Assembly (NCBI GenBank): GCA_022376925.1 | Contig: JAIOJX010000004.1 | Coordinates: 173,691,501 to 173,755,500, forward strand | Direction of reading: 5' to 3' | From: Tragulus kanchil | Lineage: Eukaryota; Chordata; Mammalia; Artiodactyla; Tragulidae | DNA: 64,000 nucleotides | Part shown: positions 53,728 through 64,000 of the stretch, piece by piece | Layout: each line of letters starts with the position of its first letter | Numbering within the stretch: the first letter of the stretch is position 1 | The notes under the pieces: model-generated | Seen by the model: only the letters and a program-made list of their open reading frames with translations | What the model was told of the DNA's origin: nothing | Database searches by the model: none | Translations under genes and position numbers: made by a program

Positions 53728-55898
53728 CGAGTGACTTCGTGTGAACGGAATCCCCTCCCCAGGGGCCCTCTCCAGACACGGGTGCCCCGCGGCACTGGGG
53801 CGAGGACCTCCACAGACGGATTTGGAAGGGGACGCAGTTCAGTCCCCACGGACGGAGGAGCCTGGCGGGCCGCAGTCCAGAGGGCTGCACGGAGTCGGAC
53901 AGGACTGACGCGACGAAGCAACGGCCGCAGCAAGCCTCCGTCCGCGGCGCTGGTGCACCACGGTAACTCTCGCACAGACGGCTCTAGAGCACCTCCTACA
54001 AACACGGCCTCCCAGCACACGGAGACTTCTGCCTCCGCCGGGGAGACCAAGGCTGCTGAGGTCTGGCGTGTCCGCGGTCCACAGCCAGCCAGAGGCTGAG
54101 CAGGACTGGGCCCGGCTCCTTCGGGAGCCCGTCGGCTTTCCGCACCTACGGCAGCTTCTGAAATGGTCAGGGAAGGCGCTGGGCTCGCTACATGCAGTCT
54201 CCAGGGGCGGGACGCAGTCAGCTGCTTCGTGCGCTCCAGGGGCGCCTCCTGGGGGGCGCTCGAGGAGACAGACTCGGGGGCCCTGTGCCTCTGGGCCCCG
54301 CTGCGCCCCACCCCTGCCTGCGCCGCAGCTGCCCGGACGACCCCGAGGTTGTCAGACGCAGGCACCGTCAGAGCCTCTGCGAGCCGGCGGCTTCTCTCCT
54401 TCCTCCGGTTCCGGCCCCACGGCCTCTGGGCGACGACCCGTGGCGCTGACGTTGGTGCCTCTGCAGGCGGCGCTCAGGCGAACCCCAAAGCCGTGAGCTG
54501 TCCCGGGGCCGAGCCACGCGGGGGGTGGGTGGGCTTCCTCGGGGGCGGTCTGGCCCACGTGCTCTGCCCGCGCCCGTTGGTGCCAGGGCCTCAGCCCGTC
54601 ACCACACCACCCAGAAGACCCAGAGAGCGGGTGGAGTGGACAGCCCCGCTGGCCCAGCTCTCCTGGCCTCACGGCCTCGCCGCCCACAGTCCCAGCCTGC
54701 TGCCGCTGTGAAGAGCCTGACAAGACGGTCCGACGGGGCCGGGAGCTGCAGTAGCAAAGCATGTGTGTCTCCGCGTCGTCACAGGGCCGCCCCTCCACAG
54801 ACTCCTCATCTCCTCTTCTACGACGACCCCGGTCCTCCTGGACGGGGACGCCCGAGTGACTTCGTGTGAACGGAATCCCCTCCCCAGGGGCCCTCTCCAG
54901 ACACGGGTGCCCCGCGGCACTGGGGCGAGGACCTCCACAGACGGATTTGGAAGGGGACGCAGTTCAGTCCCCACGGACGGAGGAGCCTGGCGGGCCGCAG
55001 TCCAGAGGGCTGCACGGAGTCGGACAGGACTGACGCGACGAAGCAACGGCCGCAGCAAGCCTCCGTCCGCCGCGCTGGTGCGCCACGGTAACTCTCGCAC
55101 AGACGGCTCTAGAGCACCTCCTACAAACACGGCCTCCCAGCACACGGAGACTTCTGCCTCCGCCGGGGAGACCAAGGCTGCTGAGGTCTGGCGTGTCCGC
55201 GGTCCACAGCCAGCCAGAGGCTGAGCAGGACTGGGCCCGGCTCCTTCGGGAGCCCGTCGGCTTTCCGCACCTACGGCAGCTTCTGAAATGGTCAGGGAAG
55301 GCGCTGGGCTCGCTACATGCAGTCTCCAGGGGCGGGACGCAGTCAGCTGCTTCGTGCCCTCCAGGGGCGCCTCCTGGGGGGCGCTCGAGGAGACAGACTC
55401 GGGGGCCCTGTGCCTCTGGGCCCCGCTGCGCCCCACCCCTGCCCGCGCCGCAGCTGCCCGGACGACCCCGAGGTTGTCAGACGCAGGCACCGTCAGAGCC
55501 TCTGCGAGCCGGCGGCTTCTCTCCTTCCTCCGGTTCCGGCCCCACGGCCTCTGGGCGACGACCCGTGGCGCTGACGTTGGTGCCTCTGCAGGCGGCGCTC
55601 AGGCGAACCCCAAAGCCGTGAGCTGTCCCGGGGCCGAGCCACGCGGGGGGTGGGTGGGCTTCCTCGGGGGCGGTCTGGCCCACGTGCTCTGCCCGCGCCC
55701 GTTGGTGCCAGGGCCTCAGCCCGTCACCACACCACCCAGAAGACCCAGAGAGCGGGTGGAGTGGACAGCCCCGCTGGCCCAGCTCTCCTGGCCTCACGGC
55801 CTCGCCGCCCACAGTCCCAGCCTGCTGCCGCTGTGAAGAGCCTGACAAGACGGTCCGACGGGGCCGGGAGCTGCAGTAGCAAAGCACGTGTGTCTCCG
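53643..55898. repeat. Duplication 17: unit of 1125 bp, 53643-54773 and 54768-55898
   Basis: Two head-to-tail copies at a constant offset of 1125 with no indel seen. Differences are a handful of substitutions; at least four are CpG transitions (near 53674/54799, 53956/55081, 54319/55444 and 54761/55886) and two are G/C changes. This looks allelic. The join overlaps at 'tctccg'. Each copy contains a BovA fragment. No gene is seen. Confidence 0.95.
53845..53920 (+). mobile_element. BovA SINE fragment, sense (copy A)
   Basis: 'ggaggagcctggcgggccgc' at 53857, then 'agtcggacaggactgacgcg'. Only the 3' part is present. The second copy is at 54970-55045. Confidence 0.8.
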
Positions 55899-56399
55899 AC
55901 CCATTTGGAATCTTCCGCCCCAGTTACAGGGGATGCACGGGGCCTCCGCATGGCAACTCCACGCGCAGACCCCAGGCTTTAGGGTGATCCGGAGCAGGGC
56001 TCCAGTTGCCAAGCCCCCTCGCATGCAGCGTTCGCAGTCCACACGAGGAGCCCCACCTCACTGACGGAGAGCCGAGTCAGAGGGCCAAAGTGCAGTCGCT
56101 TTCTCCCCGGCCCCGAGCATCGCCCTCCCCACCGCCACGTCCCGGGGCGCCTCTGAGCCCTGCCACGTCCCCAGGGAGGCCTGGACAGTCACACTCGGGC
56201 CCTCGACCTCCTTCTCCGAAGTCTCGCCCGCTCCACGGGGCAGACTCCGTCCTGGCCCAGCTGCCGTCAGCCCTCCTGAGCCCTCTTCTCCCTGACCTTG
56301 ACCTGCCAGGCCCGATTTCCGCTAGGACTCCTGCTGAGCCACGTCATCGAGGCCGCTCCCTCCCTCGTGGCCTCATTCTCCCATCTCTTGGTATCCAAG
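55899..56399. other. Unique stretch
   Basis: Mixed GC-rich DNA after duplication 17. No gene or repeat recognised. Confidence 0.45.
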
Positions 56400-56700
56400 T
56401 CCTTGCCCTTTAGCCAGAAGCCTTTTGAAGCAATTTAGAAAGAATTTCCCTACCCTTGAAATAATCTAATCAAGTTCTTCTTGGTAATCTTCTGTCCACT
56501 GACCCCCTCACTCCGCTCCCTGGCTTTAAATCCCTAGCTATCCTTGCTGGATTCGGAAATTGAGCTTGGTCTCTCGCCATTATCACAGTAGCCTTGGATA
56601 AAGGCCTCCTTGCCATTTTTAACCCACGCCGGGTGTAATTTTTCTCTTTATCGCATGCCCCTCGTTTCCGGCCCCCACCCCCACCCCGCATCCTCAGCCT
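56400..56700 (+). mobile_element. Possible ERV-type LTR remnant
   Basis: AT-richer text with a TATA-like 'ggctttaaatccc' at 56521 and, about 75 bases on, 'ggataaaggcctccttgcca' at 56596, followed by T-rich DNA. The spacing resembles the promoter and polyadenylation region of a retroviral LTR. I see no flanking direct repeat, primer site or viral coding sequence, so at most it is a solo LTR piece. Confidence 0.4.
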
Positions 56701-57459
56701 GGTTGTCCTCCTGAAGGTGCTCAGCTCCGAAATTTTACTCTGGGTCTTGATCCCCAGCAAGCTTGACACTCAGCGCTCCGACTTTGCCTCCTGGCCCCGC
56801 TCTCCGGTGGGCTCTCTCATCTCTCAGCGCCCAGCTCCGAGGTTCACATCTGTAACACGGGACGAGAGAGCTGAGAAACCGCACACACAGCGCGGAAGGC
56901 AGCTCTCCGAGCAGAACAGGTGCGCAGCCAACCGGAGTTTCTTTCTCCTTCTCTGGCTCCTGTTTACACGATGCCTTAAATCTGCCCACAGAGAGTCCGT
57001 GTCACTGGGATACCGTCTTCCAACGGGGAAAGCAAAATCCCAGGTGGCAGGCGAGGGGCGCCTCTCAGGAACGGTGACATCTGCCCAGCTCCTGCGTCCC
57101 CGTTTATCGCTCTATTTCAGTGCTCAAAAGGACAGGCAGGTGGCCAGCCGCCGAGCTGAAATTGAATGAAAGAACGGGGACTTGATTGGACGGTTCAGGC
57201 TCAGCCCGGCGGGGTGCGGGTCTTCAGTGAGACCGGTTCGGCTGTTTGTTTTCTCCTCAACGGGAACAGCGGGGCAGGGAGTCGTGAAAGGTTTCAGATG
57301 TTTGCCCAGAGCTTCTGTTCTTATCCTCAGGCACGCGGCCCTCAGAACTGGCCGAAATGTCAGCCGTGAGCCTGCAGGGCTTCGACACCTCCAGGGAGGT
57401 GTGTGTCCTCACCTCGGATGGCTTCGAGGGCTGTGCCTGGGTACTGGGAGGCTCAAGGC
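56701..57459. other. Unique stretch
   Basis: No duplication, no young SINE, no recognised gene. Frames here (for example 56717-57169 plus) lack any domain. Confidence 0.45.
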
Positions 57460-57665
57460 TTCTCAGGCGGAACGGTGATAAAGAATCCACCTGCCAAGCA
57501 GGGGACGTGGGTTCCATCCCTGGGTTGGGAAGACCCCTGGAGGAGGGCACGGCAACCGTCTCCAGTGCTCTTGCCTGGAGAGCCCCATGGACACAGGAGC
57601 CTGGGGGGCTACAGTCCACGGGGTCACAAAGAGCTGGACATGATTGAGCGACTAAACAATAACAA
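57460..57665 (+). mobile_element. Bov-tA SINE, sense
   Basis: Head 'ggtgataaagaatccacctg' at 57474, box-B-like 'gggttccatccctgggttgg' at 57509, body end 'ggggctacagtccacggggt' at 57606. Full length and fairly well preserved. Confidence 0.92.
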
Positions 57666-58889
57666 CCACAAGACTCAGCGGGCGTGCCACGCGCTTCTGG
57701 GGGATGGGCATTTGCTTTTCGTGCAGGGAGATGGAAGCCAGAGAGGCTGAGGGGCCAGTGCAGGGTCACACAGCACACAGGTGTGGGAACTGGGAGCCCG
57801 GATGGGCACATTCCTTTCCTTTTGTGCCTTCTCCAGAAGACTACTTTGTGAAGCCTTCCCCGCTTCCACCGTGGCACCCGGGCTGGATCAGTTGCTCCCA
57901 GAGCCCCTGCAGCCCATCAGGGTCCTATTATCAGATCCCAGGTCCTGGTGCGTTGCACCCCTCACTGATCCACCCCCGGCCTGGGGAGCAGACGCGTCTG
58001 GACACAAGAGCCTGCAACAATGACTGGATACACGCACGCACGTCACCCCTCTCCCCCAGCAGCCTCCTCTCCTGCACGGGGCTGTGGGCAGAGGCCGCAC
58101 CGCCAGGCTTTCTGACCCCCGCTAGAGTCAGCTCAGACCCGGCAGCTGGCAGCTAATTACAATCAGACTATTAATAACAGCAATAATAAAAATAGCCACG
58201 TCACCGCCGCCACCAAGTACTGTGCCTTACTACGAGCCAGGTGCGGGGCTGCTGTCTTTTCCTGGAGACGCGTGACAGCGTGGGAGGCGGGTATTATTAC
58301 CCTAATTTTTCCGAGGCAGAACCAGGGATCGGAGAGCCGCCTTCTTGTTTGACGAGCCAGGGCGTCGCTCCCAGACAGACGGTTCCAGACGGGGTGGGGC
58401 TGCGGGGCCACCGAGGGGGCTGGGGATGGACCGCGCGCAGTTCGAGCTTGGCCGCGGCATTAGTGTCCGGGGTGACGGCAGCAAAGCCCCACCGAGCGGG
58501 GACCCAGAGAGACAGACACGCGTGCCCCCCCAGGCAGGAGGCCCAACCTGAGGCCGAGGCGTGGCCGGGGCCGGGGGCCTCTGAGGCGCTGGGGGACGCG
58601 GCCAGCCCCGCCCCCAGCCTCGGAGGGTCTCTGGCCATCTCTGGTATTCTCTGGCTTTGCACGCAGCCCCCCGTGTCGGCCCCCATTTTCATGGGTGCCC
58701 GCCTGTCTCCAAATGTCCCCTTTAGGACAGCAATCGTGCTGGACCAGGGCTCGCCCGACTCCACCATGGCCTCATCTGAACGCACTTCCATCTGCAACCA
58801 TCCTATTTCCAAAGAAAGAGCCACAGTCTAGGCACTGAGGGTCAGGACGTCAACATATCAAGTTTGGTGGGGGACACCGTTCAACGTAT
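57666..58889. other. Unduplicated stretch with MIR/L2-age remnants
   Basis: MIR text at about 57735-57805 ('gcagggtcacacagcacaca' at 57760) and again at about 58150-58330 ('gcgggtattattaccctaat' near 58287). At about 58690-58890 the phrase 'gtcaggacgtcaacatatca' belongs to an old interspersed repeat I cannot name. No gene is seen. Confidence 0.55.
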
Positions 58890-59085
58890 AGGAAACGAGC
58901 CCGATGCCGGGAGAGACGGAGGGCAGGAGGAGAGGGCGGCAGCCGAGGGTGAGATGGGCGGACGGCGTCACCGATTCAGTGGACGCGAGTGTGTCTGGGA
59001 GAGAGTGACGGACAGGGAAGCCCGGCGTGCGGCGGCGCATGCGGTCGCAAAGCGTCAGACAGAACTTAGCGACTGAACACAATCC
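58890..59085 (+). mobile_element. BovB LINE 3' end, sense
   Basis: The plus frame at 58864-59076 ends VTDREARRAAAHAVAKRQT, matching the decayed end of the BovB coding region, then 'acttagcgactgaacacaa' at 59066. Fragment only. Confidence 0.85.
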
Positions 59086-59824
59086 AAGGGCACCCGAAGA
59101 GCGGCTGCGGGTCACTGGGTCCAGCCACAGGATCCGGGAGGCCTGGCTGAGTGCCAGGTGGGCCCTGGGGACAGGCCAACCCGAAGAGGGGCTGGACGGG
59201 GCCCTGCGGGCACACTGGCGGACACGGGGAAGCAGCTGCCGGCCAGGGCGGGGTGGTCTCGGTCCCTCAGCCAACCCCCACGCTGCGCTTCAAACCAGAC
59301 ACCCGCCCTTCCCTCTCCCTCAGGCCCCAGATCTGACCCCCACCCAGTTACAGAGCTCTTGGGTCTGCTTCCTGCTCACACACAAGCAAGTGCATGTCTA
59401 ATACGGCAGGCGGCAATAACTGAGAAGGCAGGCGGGACGCCTAAGAAGGTGTGAGGTGCTTTAAAGAAGGTCTCCTCTCAAAAATGACATTTCAACCAAG
59501 GCAGGCAGGAGGAAGCCGGCCTCCAGGACGTCTGGGGACAGCAGAATCGTCTGGGAAGCAGGACCAGCCAGTGCAAAGGCCCCGAGGCAGGCATGTGCTG
59601 GCTGAAGTGGGGGAAGGGTTGGTGGGAAAGATGGGGGGAAGGGAGCCTCAGAGGCAGGTTGGTTAGGTCGTCACCGTGTGCCCCTGGCCCAGGACACAGC
59701 CCCTGAGCCCCCACCTGGTACAAGAGGGGTCTCAACATCCACAGCCCCATCCTGGCGCATCCAGCCCCCGGGCCAGCTCTCTCTGCACAACAGCCTGGCT
59801 CCCAAACCAGCAAGAACAAACAGA
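59086..59824. other. Unique stretch with an ancient repeat
   Basis: At about 59455-59610 'agtgcaaaggccccgaggca' resembles an old L2/MIR-age repeat. Otherwise nothing recognised. Confidence 0.45.
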
Positions 59825-60175
59825 GCGTGTTTTTCATGATTGGAATCACTTTATATAACAATATCATGAAACCCCGGGGAAAAGCAGCAGAGAAAGCCCC
59901 CAGAAATAATGAAATAAGATGATGACGGCCTCGCTAGGAATAGAATCGCGATTTGCAAAAACTGCACCAGGGATCACAATATTTCTAAATCTTCCCGTGG
60001 CTTCTGTTTAATTGCCACAAGGTACCACTTTCTTCCTTGTGCTTTAATCAACCAATTTAGATGTATTACCGTGCTTGACACCGCCTTGATTTCTGATAAA
60101 TGAAACAAAAATATTTTTAAAAACCCCACTTGCGTCATTGAGAGCAGCTGGCCCAGATCCCCACCCATGTTCTGC
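59825..60175. promoter_or_regulatory. AT-rich non-repetitive block, candidate conserved non-coding element
   Basis: A 350-base AT-rich island inside GC-rich DNA, outside every repeat family I recognise. It includes 'ctttatataacaatatcatg' at 59849, 'gaaataatgaaataagatga' near 59902, 'gcacaatatttctaaat'-type text near 59976, 'gcttctgtttaattgccaca' near 60000 and 'gataaatgaaacaaaaatat' near 60095. Motif style (homeobox, forkhead, GATA-like) fits a developmental enhancer. Conservation cannot be tested here. Confidence 0.35.
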
Positions 60176-62185
60176 CGGATGTCCCTGCAGAATCCTGGTT
60201 GGTTCGTTCGTTTGGCAAATTTCTGCAGAAGGCCTACTGTGCGCTGGGCCCTGGGGGGCACCGCGGAAGGCAAGCAGATACTGAGCCCAGCTCTGGCGGG
60301 TGGGACTGCCGTGTCGAAGGGGCTTTTGTAACAACAGAGCAAAGGCGCAAGGGACACAAACGGTCAGGAAGAGTTGTGGCCACGGTGGGGGTAGAAAAGA
60401 GAAACCAGACTGAGAAAGGGGATCTTAACGGCAGGACGGGCAGTGAGACCCCCTGAAGGCTTACTGGAGAGCGGGCCTTTCAGGAAGGATTTGAGGGAGG
60501 CCAGCAGAGGTGCCCTGTGGCCCCAGGCCAGTGCCCTGTAGGGAAGGCTCCGTGAGCAGGCTTTGCTCGGGGTGCCACGGGGCCGTGGAGGCTGTGAGTC
60601 CCGCCGTGATTGTCGACTGGCCCTGCCGCGTTCTCCACAGGGACAGATGGACGCACACCCACAGAACACCTGCCCCACACCTGCTGGGAGGCAGAGGGAG
60701 TGGGGGCGGGGTCCGCCTGGTCTCCACAAACAGGGATCTTGCTATAAGCAAGGGGTACGTCATGAGCCTCAAGTCCTCCCTCCCCATCTGCCTCAGCCGC
60801 CTGCCTCGGACACCTGGGACGAGACTCCGGACAGGAAAGGGACCCTGCCCCCGCCCTGCGCGGCATCTAGAAACCTCCACAGTGAGTTCACGCGCCTGCA
60901 TGTCAGCCCAGGCATCCCCCGATCCTGAGACCCAGGCCGAGAAGGCAGGAGAAGCCCCACGGCCCCGCTCGCGCCACCCCACGGGCAGGGCGGCGAGCCC
61001 CGCCGGCTGGCTACACGGCTTCATTGTCTGGGCCGGGCAGCAGGGCCGCTCCGCCCGTGGAGGGAGAGAGATTGGGAATCCCGGAGAGCCGGGGCTCTGG
61101 GTGTGTCTCCTGGAGCGAGGGAGCAAGCCAGCCACACCGAGGACCCCGGGGCTCCTACGGCACCCCTCGCCCCGCTGCCCGCCCCACGTAAGCCAGCGAG
61201 GCACCTCTGTCGAGGTGATTGCCCAGGGGCCGCCGCCCGCTCTGGGCTGCAGCTGCTCCCCATTCCAGCTCCGGACTCTGTCTGACGCTGAGGCTGGGAG
61301 GCTCGCTCCTGGGGCCCCTGGTTCCCCCAGGCTGGCTCTGGGCCCCATGTCTGGGCCACGGGACTCAGGTAGGCCCCTCCCCCAGGAGGTAGGAGGGCAC
61401 CGCCACGTCCAGTCCCACCCTCTCTCCCGGTCTGTCCTCGAGAGGCCCCCCGGGCACCGAACCTCCAGCAGCTCGGGACTGACTCTCCCATGGGTCCCGC
61501 CAGGCTGGAGGCGGAGGAGGCACAGCCCCCACCCGCTTGGGAACTCCGAGCAGGACAGAAGCTACCGGTCCCTCCGGTCTCCCCCTGCTCTGCTCTGCTC
61601 GGGAGCCGAGCCCTGGGGAAGGGTCCCTGCTCATTTTCTGCGTCCGGAGAACAGCCTCCCTGACACGTCGCTGACACGCTGGCTAGAGCGTCCGCTGGAC
61701 CTGTCCACCCCAAGTGCCGGTGCACTCCGGTCTGTGGCCCTGGGTGGCAGGCAGAAGGGGGCGAGGGTGACCCGGGGAGCCGCTGCAGGTGTCGGTTTTC
61801 CAGGCGAGGGCGACTGGAGGCGGCGTGGGGGTGCAGAAGCGGACAGACTCCAGCAGGGTGCGGCGGTGCGGCCCGCAGAGCCCGGGAGAGCCAGGGCAAG
61901 GCCCCCGATGAGAAGGCAGGCTTGGCGCCGGGGGGCACAGAGCTCCGCCGTGGGCTCGCCCGCAGAGCTGGGGGCCTGGGCACCTGGTGGTGTGGGCTTG
62001 GCACCCAGGACAGACTGAGGCCAGACCTGGGATCCCATGGTCCACAGACAGGCAAGACGGGGAGGGCGAGGAGGCGGCACGGTGACAAATATAACCGCGG
62101 ACGCCTCTCCCTGCCATCCTCTCTCCAGGTGGGGCAATTCCTGGTTTGCGTCAGTCACCCCGTCCTCTTGGTGAATGAAGGAGCT
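60176..62185. other. Unduplicated GC-rich stretch with the longest open frame of the window
   Basis: It starts with L2/MIR-type text near 60225 ('ggcctactgtgcgctgggcc'). It contains a 502-codon plus frame (60510-62018) and a 355-codon minus frame (61021-62088) that overlap. Both are rich in Pro, Arg, Gly and Ser with no recognised domain, and both lie in CpG-rich DNA where stops are scarce. I do not call either a gene. Confidence 0.5.
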
Positions 62186-64000
62186 CTCAGTCCAGGCCAC
62201 CGTGGGAGGGTTTTAAGCGAAGACCTGAACGCAGACACTGGCCCTCACTATACTGATGGTGCCAAACGCCGCCGAGGCTGCTGGGGACGGAGACTGTCAG
62301 GAAGAGTGTGGAGAGCCCACGGGCCAGCTGCCTCAGGAAGGCCGCCCTGACCTGCCGGGCGAGGACACGTGGGGTGGACGCACACCTGCGCACGCCTCCG
62401 GTGTGTCCACGGGAGGAGGAAGCTGCCCGTGCGCTCGCCAGCGGCTCAGGGCTGCGCAGCACCGGGGCTGGGCGGCGGACGGGCGGAGAGCTACCACCAG
62501 AGCCCACGGGGCAGCGGCCCCTTCCCCTCCCGGGCCTCTCGGGTCTCTCCTGGCCCCGGATCCAGCCACATCCTGGTGTCCTGGAGCCCCAGGGTAGATA
62601 CTGCCCACGTATGTGTGAATCGCTCTTTCAATGCCTCTGGGAGCCAGATGGGACTTGATCGCTCATAGGAATGGGGAGCTCTCTACCTGAGGGGCCAGCC
62701 CATCCTGTCTCTCATCTCTGATAGGTGCGGCCATTCCTCCATCCAAACCTGCTCAAACGGTCTCCCCGCCAGTCCCAGACCGCCCCCCGACTGCGCCCCG
62801 CTGTCCACCAGGATCACAGAGAGCGTGTCCGTTTCGCCTCCTCCCAGCCTGGCCTCCAGAGGCCGCCTCCTGCGCCAGTCCCCACTCCCAGCCGTGCCCA
62901 CGGGAGGCACAGGACCGACCCCACGCACCTGCTGCGCGCTGCGGACCGCCTGCTGTGTGTCCTCTTGCGCTCATGCCTCCCGCTCAGCACTGGGCGTGGG
63001 ATGATGGGTGGGTGGGTCTGAATGGACAGACAGACTCACAACAGGAAAACTATTCTACCCAGAGCTCATTCCAGGCGCTCTTCCAAGCATTTGTTCCAAG
63101 TACGCTCGTTAAGTACTTTAAAGTCAGGGCAGCCCATTCTTGCCTAGAGAATTCCATGCACAGAGGAGCCTGGGGGGGTACTGTCCACGCGGTCACAAAG
63201 AGCCAAACACAACTGAAGCGACGGAGCACACAGGCACGCACGCGCACCCAGCTTACAGCTGGTCACCATCATGAGAGGAGGCTGCACGTGAATGAAGGGC
63301 AGCAAAATCTCAGTCCAGGCCACCGTGGGAGGGTTTTAAGCGAAGACCTGAACGCAGACACTGGCCCTCACTATACTGATGGTGCCAAACGCCGTCGAGG
63401 CTGCTGGGGACGGAGACTGTCAGGAAGAGTGTGGAGAGCCCACGGGCCAGCTGCCTCAGGAAGGCCGCCCTGACCTGCCGGGCGAGGACACGTGGGGTGG
63501 ACGCACACCTGCGCACGCCTCCGGTGTGTCCACGGGAGGAGGAAGCTGCCCGTGCGCTCGCCAGCGGCTCAGGGCTGCGCAGCACCGGGGCTGGGCGGCG
63601 GACGGGCGGAGAGCTACCACCAGAGCCCACGGGGCAGCGGCCCCTTCCCCTCCCGGGCCTCTCGGGTCTCTCCTGGCCCCGGATCCAGCCACATCCTGGT
63701 GTCCTGGAGCCCCAGGGTAGATACTGCCCGCGTATGTGTGAATCGCTCTTTCACTGCCTCTGGGAGCCAGATGGGACTTGATCGCCCGTAGGAATGGGGA
63801 GCTCTCTACCTGAGGGGCCAGCCCATCCTGTCTCTCATCTCTGATAGGTGCGGCCATTCCTCCATCCAAACCTGCTCAAACGGTCTCCCCGCCAGTCCCA
63901 GACCGCCCCCCGACTGCGCCCCGCTGTCCACCAGGATCACAGAGAGCGTGTCCGTTTCGCCTCCTCCCAGCCTGGCCTCCGGAGGCCGCCTCCTGCGCCA
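62186..64000. repeat. Duplication 18: unit of 1123 bp, 62186-63308 and 63309-64000 (cut by window end)
   Basis: Copy B starts at 63309 and is truncated by the window edge at 64000. Offset is constant at 1123. Differences are substitutions: C/T near 62272/63395, A/G near 62608/63731, A/C near 62630/63753, T/C and A/G near 62665/63788, and A/G near 62859/63982; most are CpG transitions. Upstream of the join, 'gtgaatgaagggcagcaaaa' at 63289 resembles an altered version of the flank before copy A ('gtgaatgaaggagctctcag' at 62171). No gene is seen. Confidence 0.94.
63130..63240 (+). mobile_element. BovA SINE 3' part, sense
   Basis: 'ttcttgcctagagaattcca' at 63137, 'ggtactgtccacgcggtcac' at 63177 and 'caactgaagcgacggagcac' near 63210. 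The head is missing. Confidence 0.85.

Noticed and set aside
60510..62018. 502-codon open frame, the longest in the window
   Set aside because: It lies in CpG-rich DNA with a 355-codon frame overlapping on the other strand. The composition is Pro/Arg/Gly/Ser with no domain, and its start falls in ordinary repeat-flanked DNA. Mammalian genes of this size are rarely single-exon.
1..64000. Satellite, VNTR or CRISPR-like array
   Set aside because: Each unit occurs only twice (three times in two short blocks), and different units share no sequence, so there is no array.

Overview
The window is nuclear DNA from a ruminant. The evidence is its interspersed repeats: tRNA-derived SINEs with the ruminant Bov-tA head and BovA body, BovB (RTE-type) LINE 3' ends in both orientations, and CHR-type (cetacean/hippo/ruminant) SINEs. 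Older mammalian MIR, L2 and L1 remnants lie between them. I cannot name the species. I found no protein-coding gene, rRNA, tRNA gene, CRISPR array or prokaryotic feature that I can defend. The long open frames on both strands come from GC/CpG-rich non-coding DNA or from SINE/BovB translations.

The dominant structure is unusual. Eighteen unrelated stretches of about 1.04-1.17 kb each occur twice, head to tail and nearly identical: offset about 1053 at position 1, 1158 at 1174, 1039 at 3932, 1100 at 6734, 1170 at 11263, 1100 at 17091, 1128 at 20721, 1135 at 24742, 1087 at 28014, 1124 at 30344, 1064 at 33317, 1094 at 35500, 1096 at 38621, 1095 at 42076, 1078 at 46063, 1122 at 51480, 1125 at 53643 and 1123 at 62186. 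Together they add about 19.9 kb, so one copy of the locus would span about 44 kb. The units share no sequence. Their ends cut through SINEs and LINEs, and short degraded versions of the flanking sequence sit at the joins. Indels cluster next to the joins, and many substitutions are CpG transitions. I read this as systematic false tandem duplication in the assembly (unmerged read or contig ends, or two alleles placed in tandem), not biology.

Layout: 1-3.5 kb holds overlapping duplications (one segment present three times) and a CHR-type SINE. 3.9-9 kb holds two duplications and MIR/CHR elements. 9-13.5 kb is rich in SINE/L1 and includes a SINE nested in a SINE. 13.5-17 kb is the longest GC-rich unduplicated part of the left half and carries the best promoter-like candidate (MEF2/TATA-like motif, CpG-rich segment, consensus splice donor at 14687/14688). 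17-48 kb is nearly continuous duplications with BovB, Bov-tA, MIR and L2 remnants. 48.2-51.5 kb is unduplicated and has an L2-like remnant and a CA repeat. 51.5-55.9 kb holds two chained duplications over a CpG-rich segment. 56-62 kb is unduplicated, with an LTR-like segment, SINEs and an AT-rich block (59825-60175) that looks like a conserved non-coding element. The window ends inside the second copy of the last duplication.

No gene cooperation can be described. At most, the non-repetitive AT-rich islands with homeobox-like motifs and the promoter-like segment hint at a regulatory landscape; that is inference.
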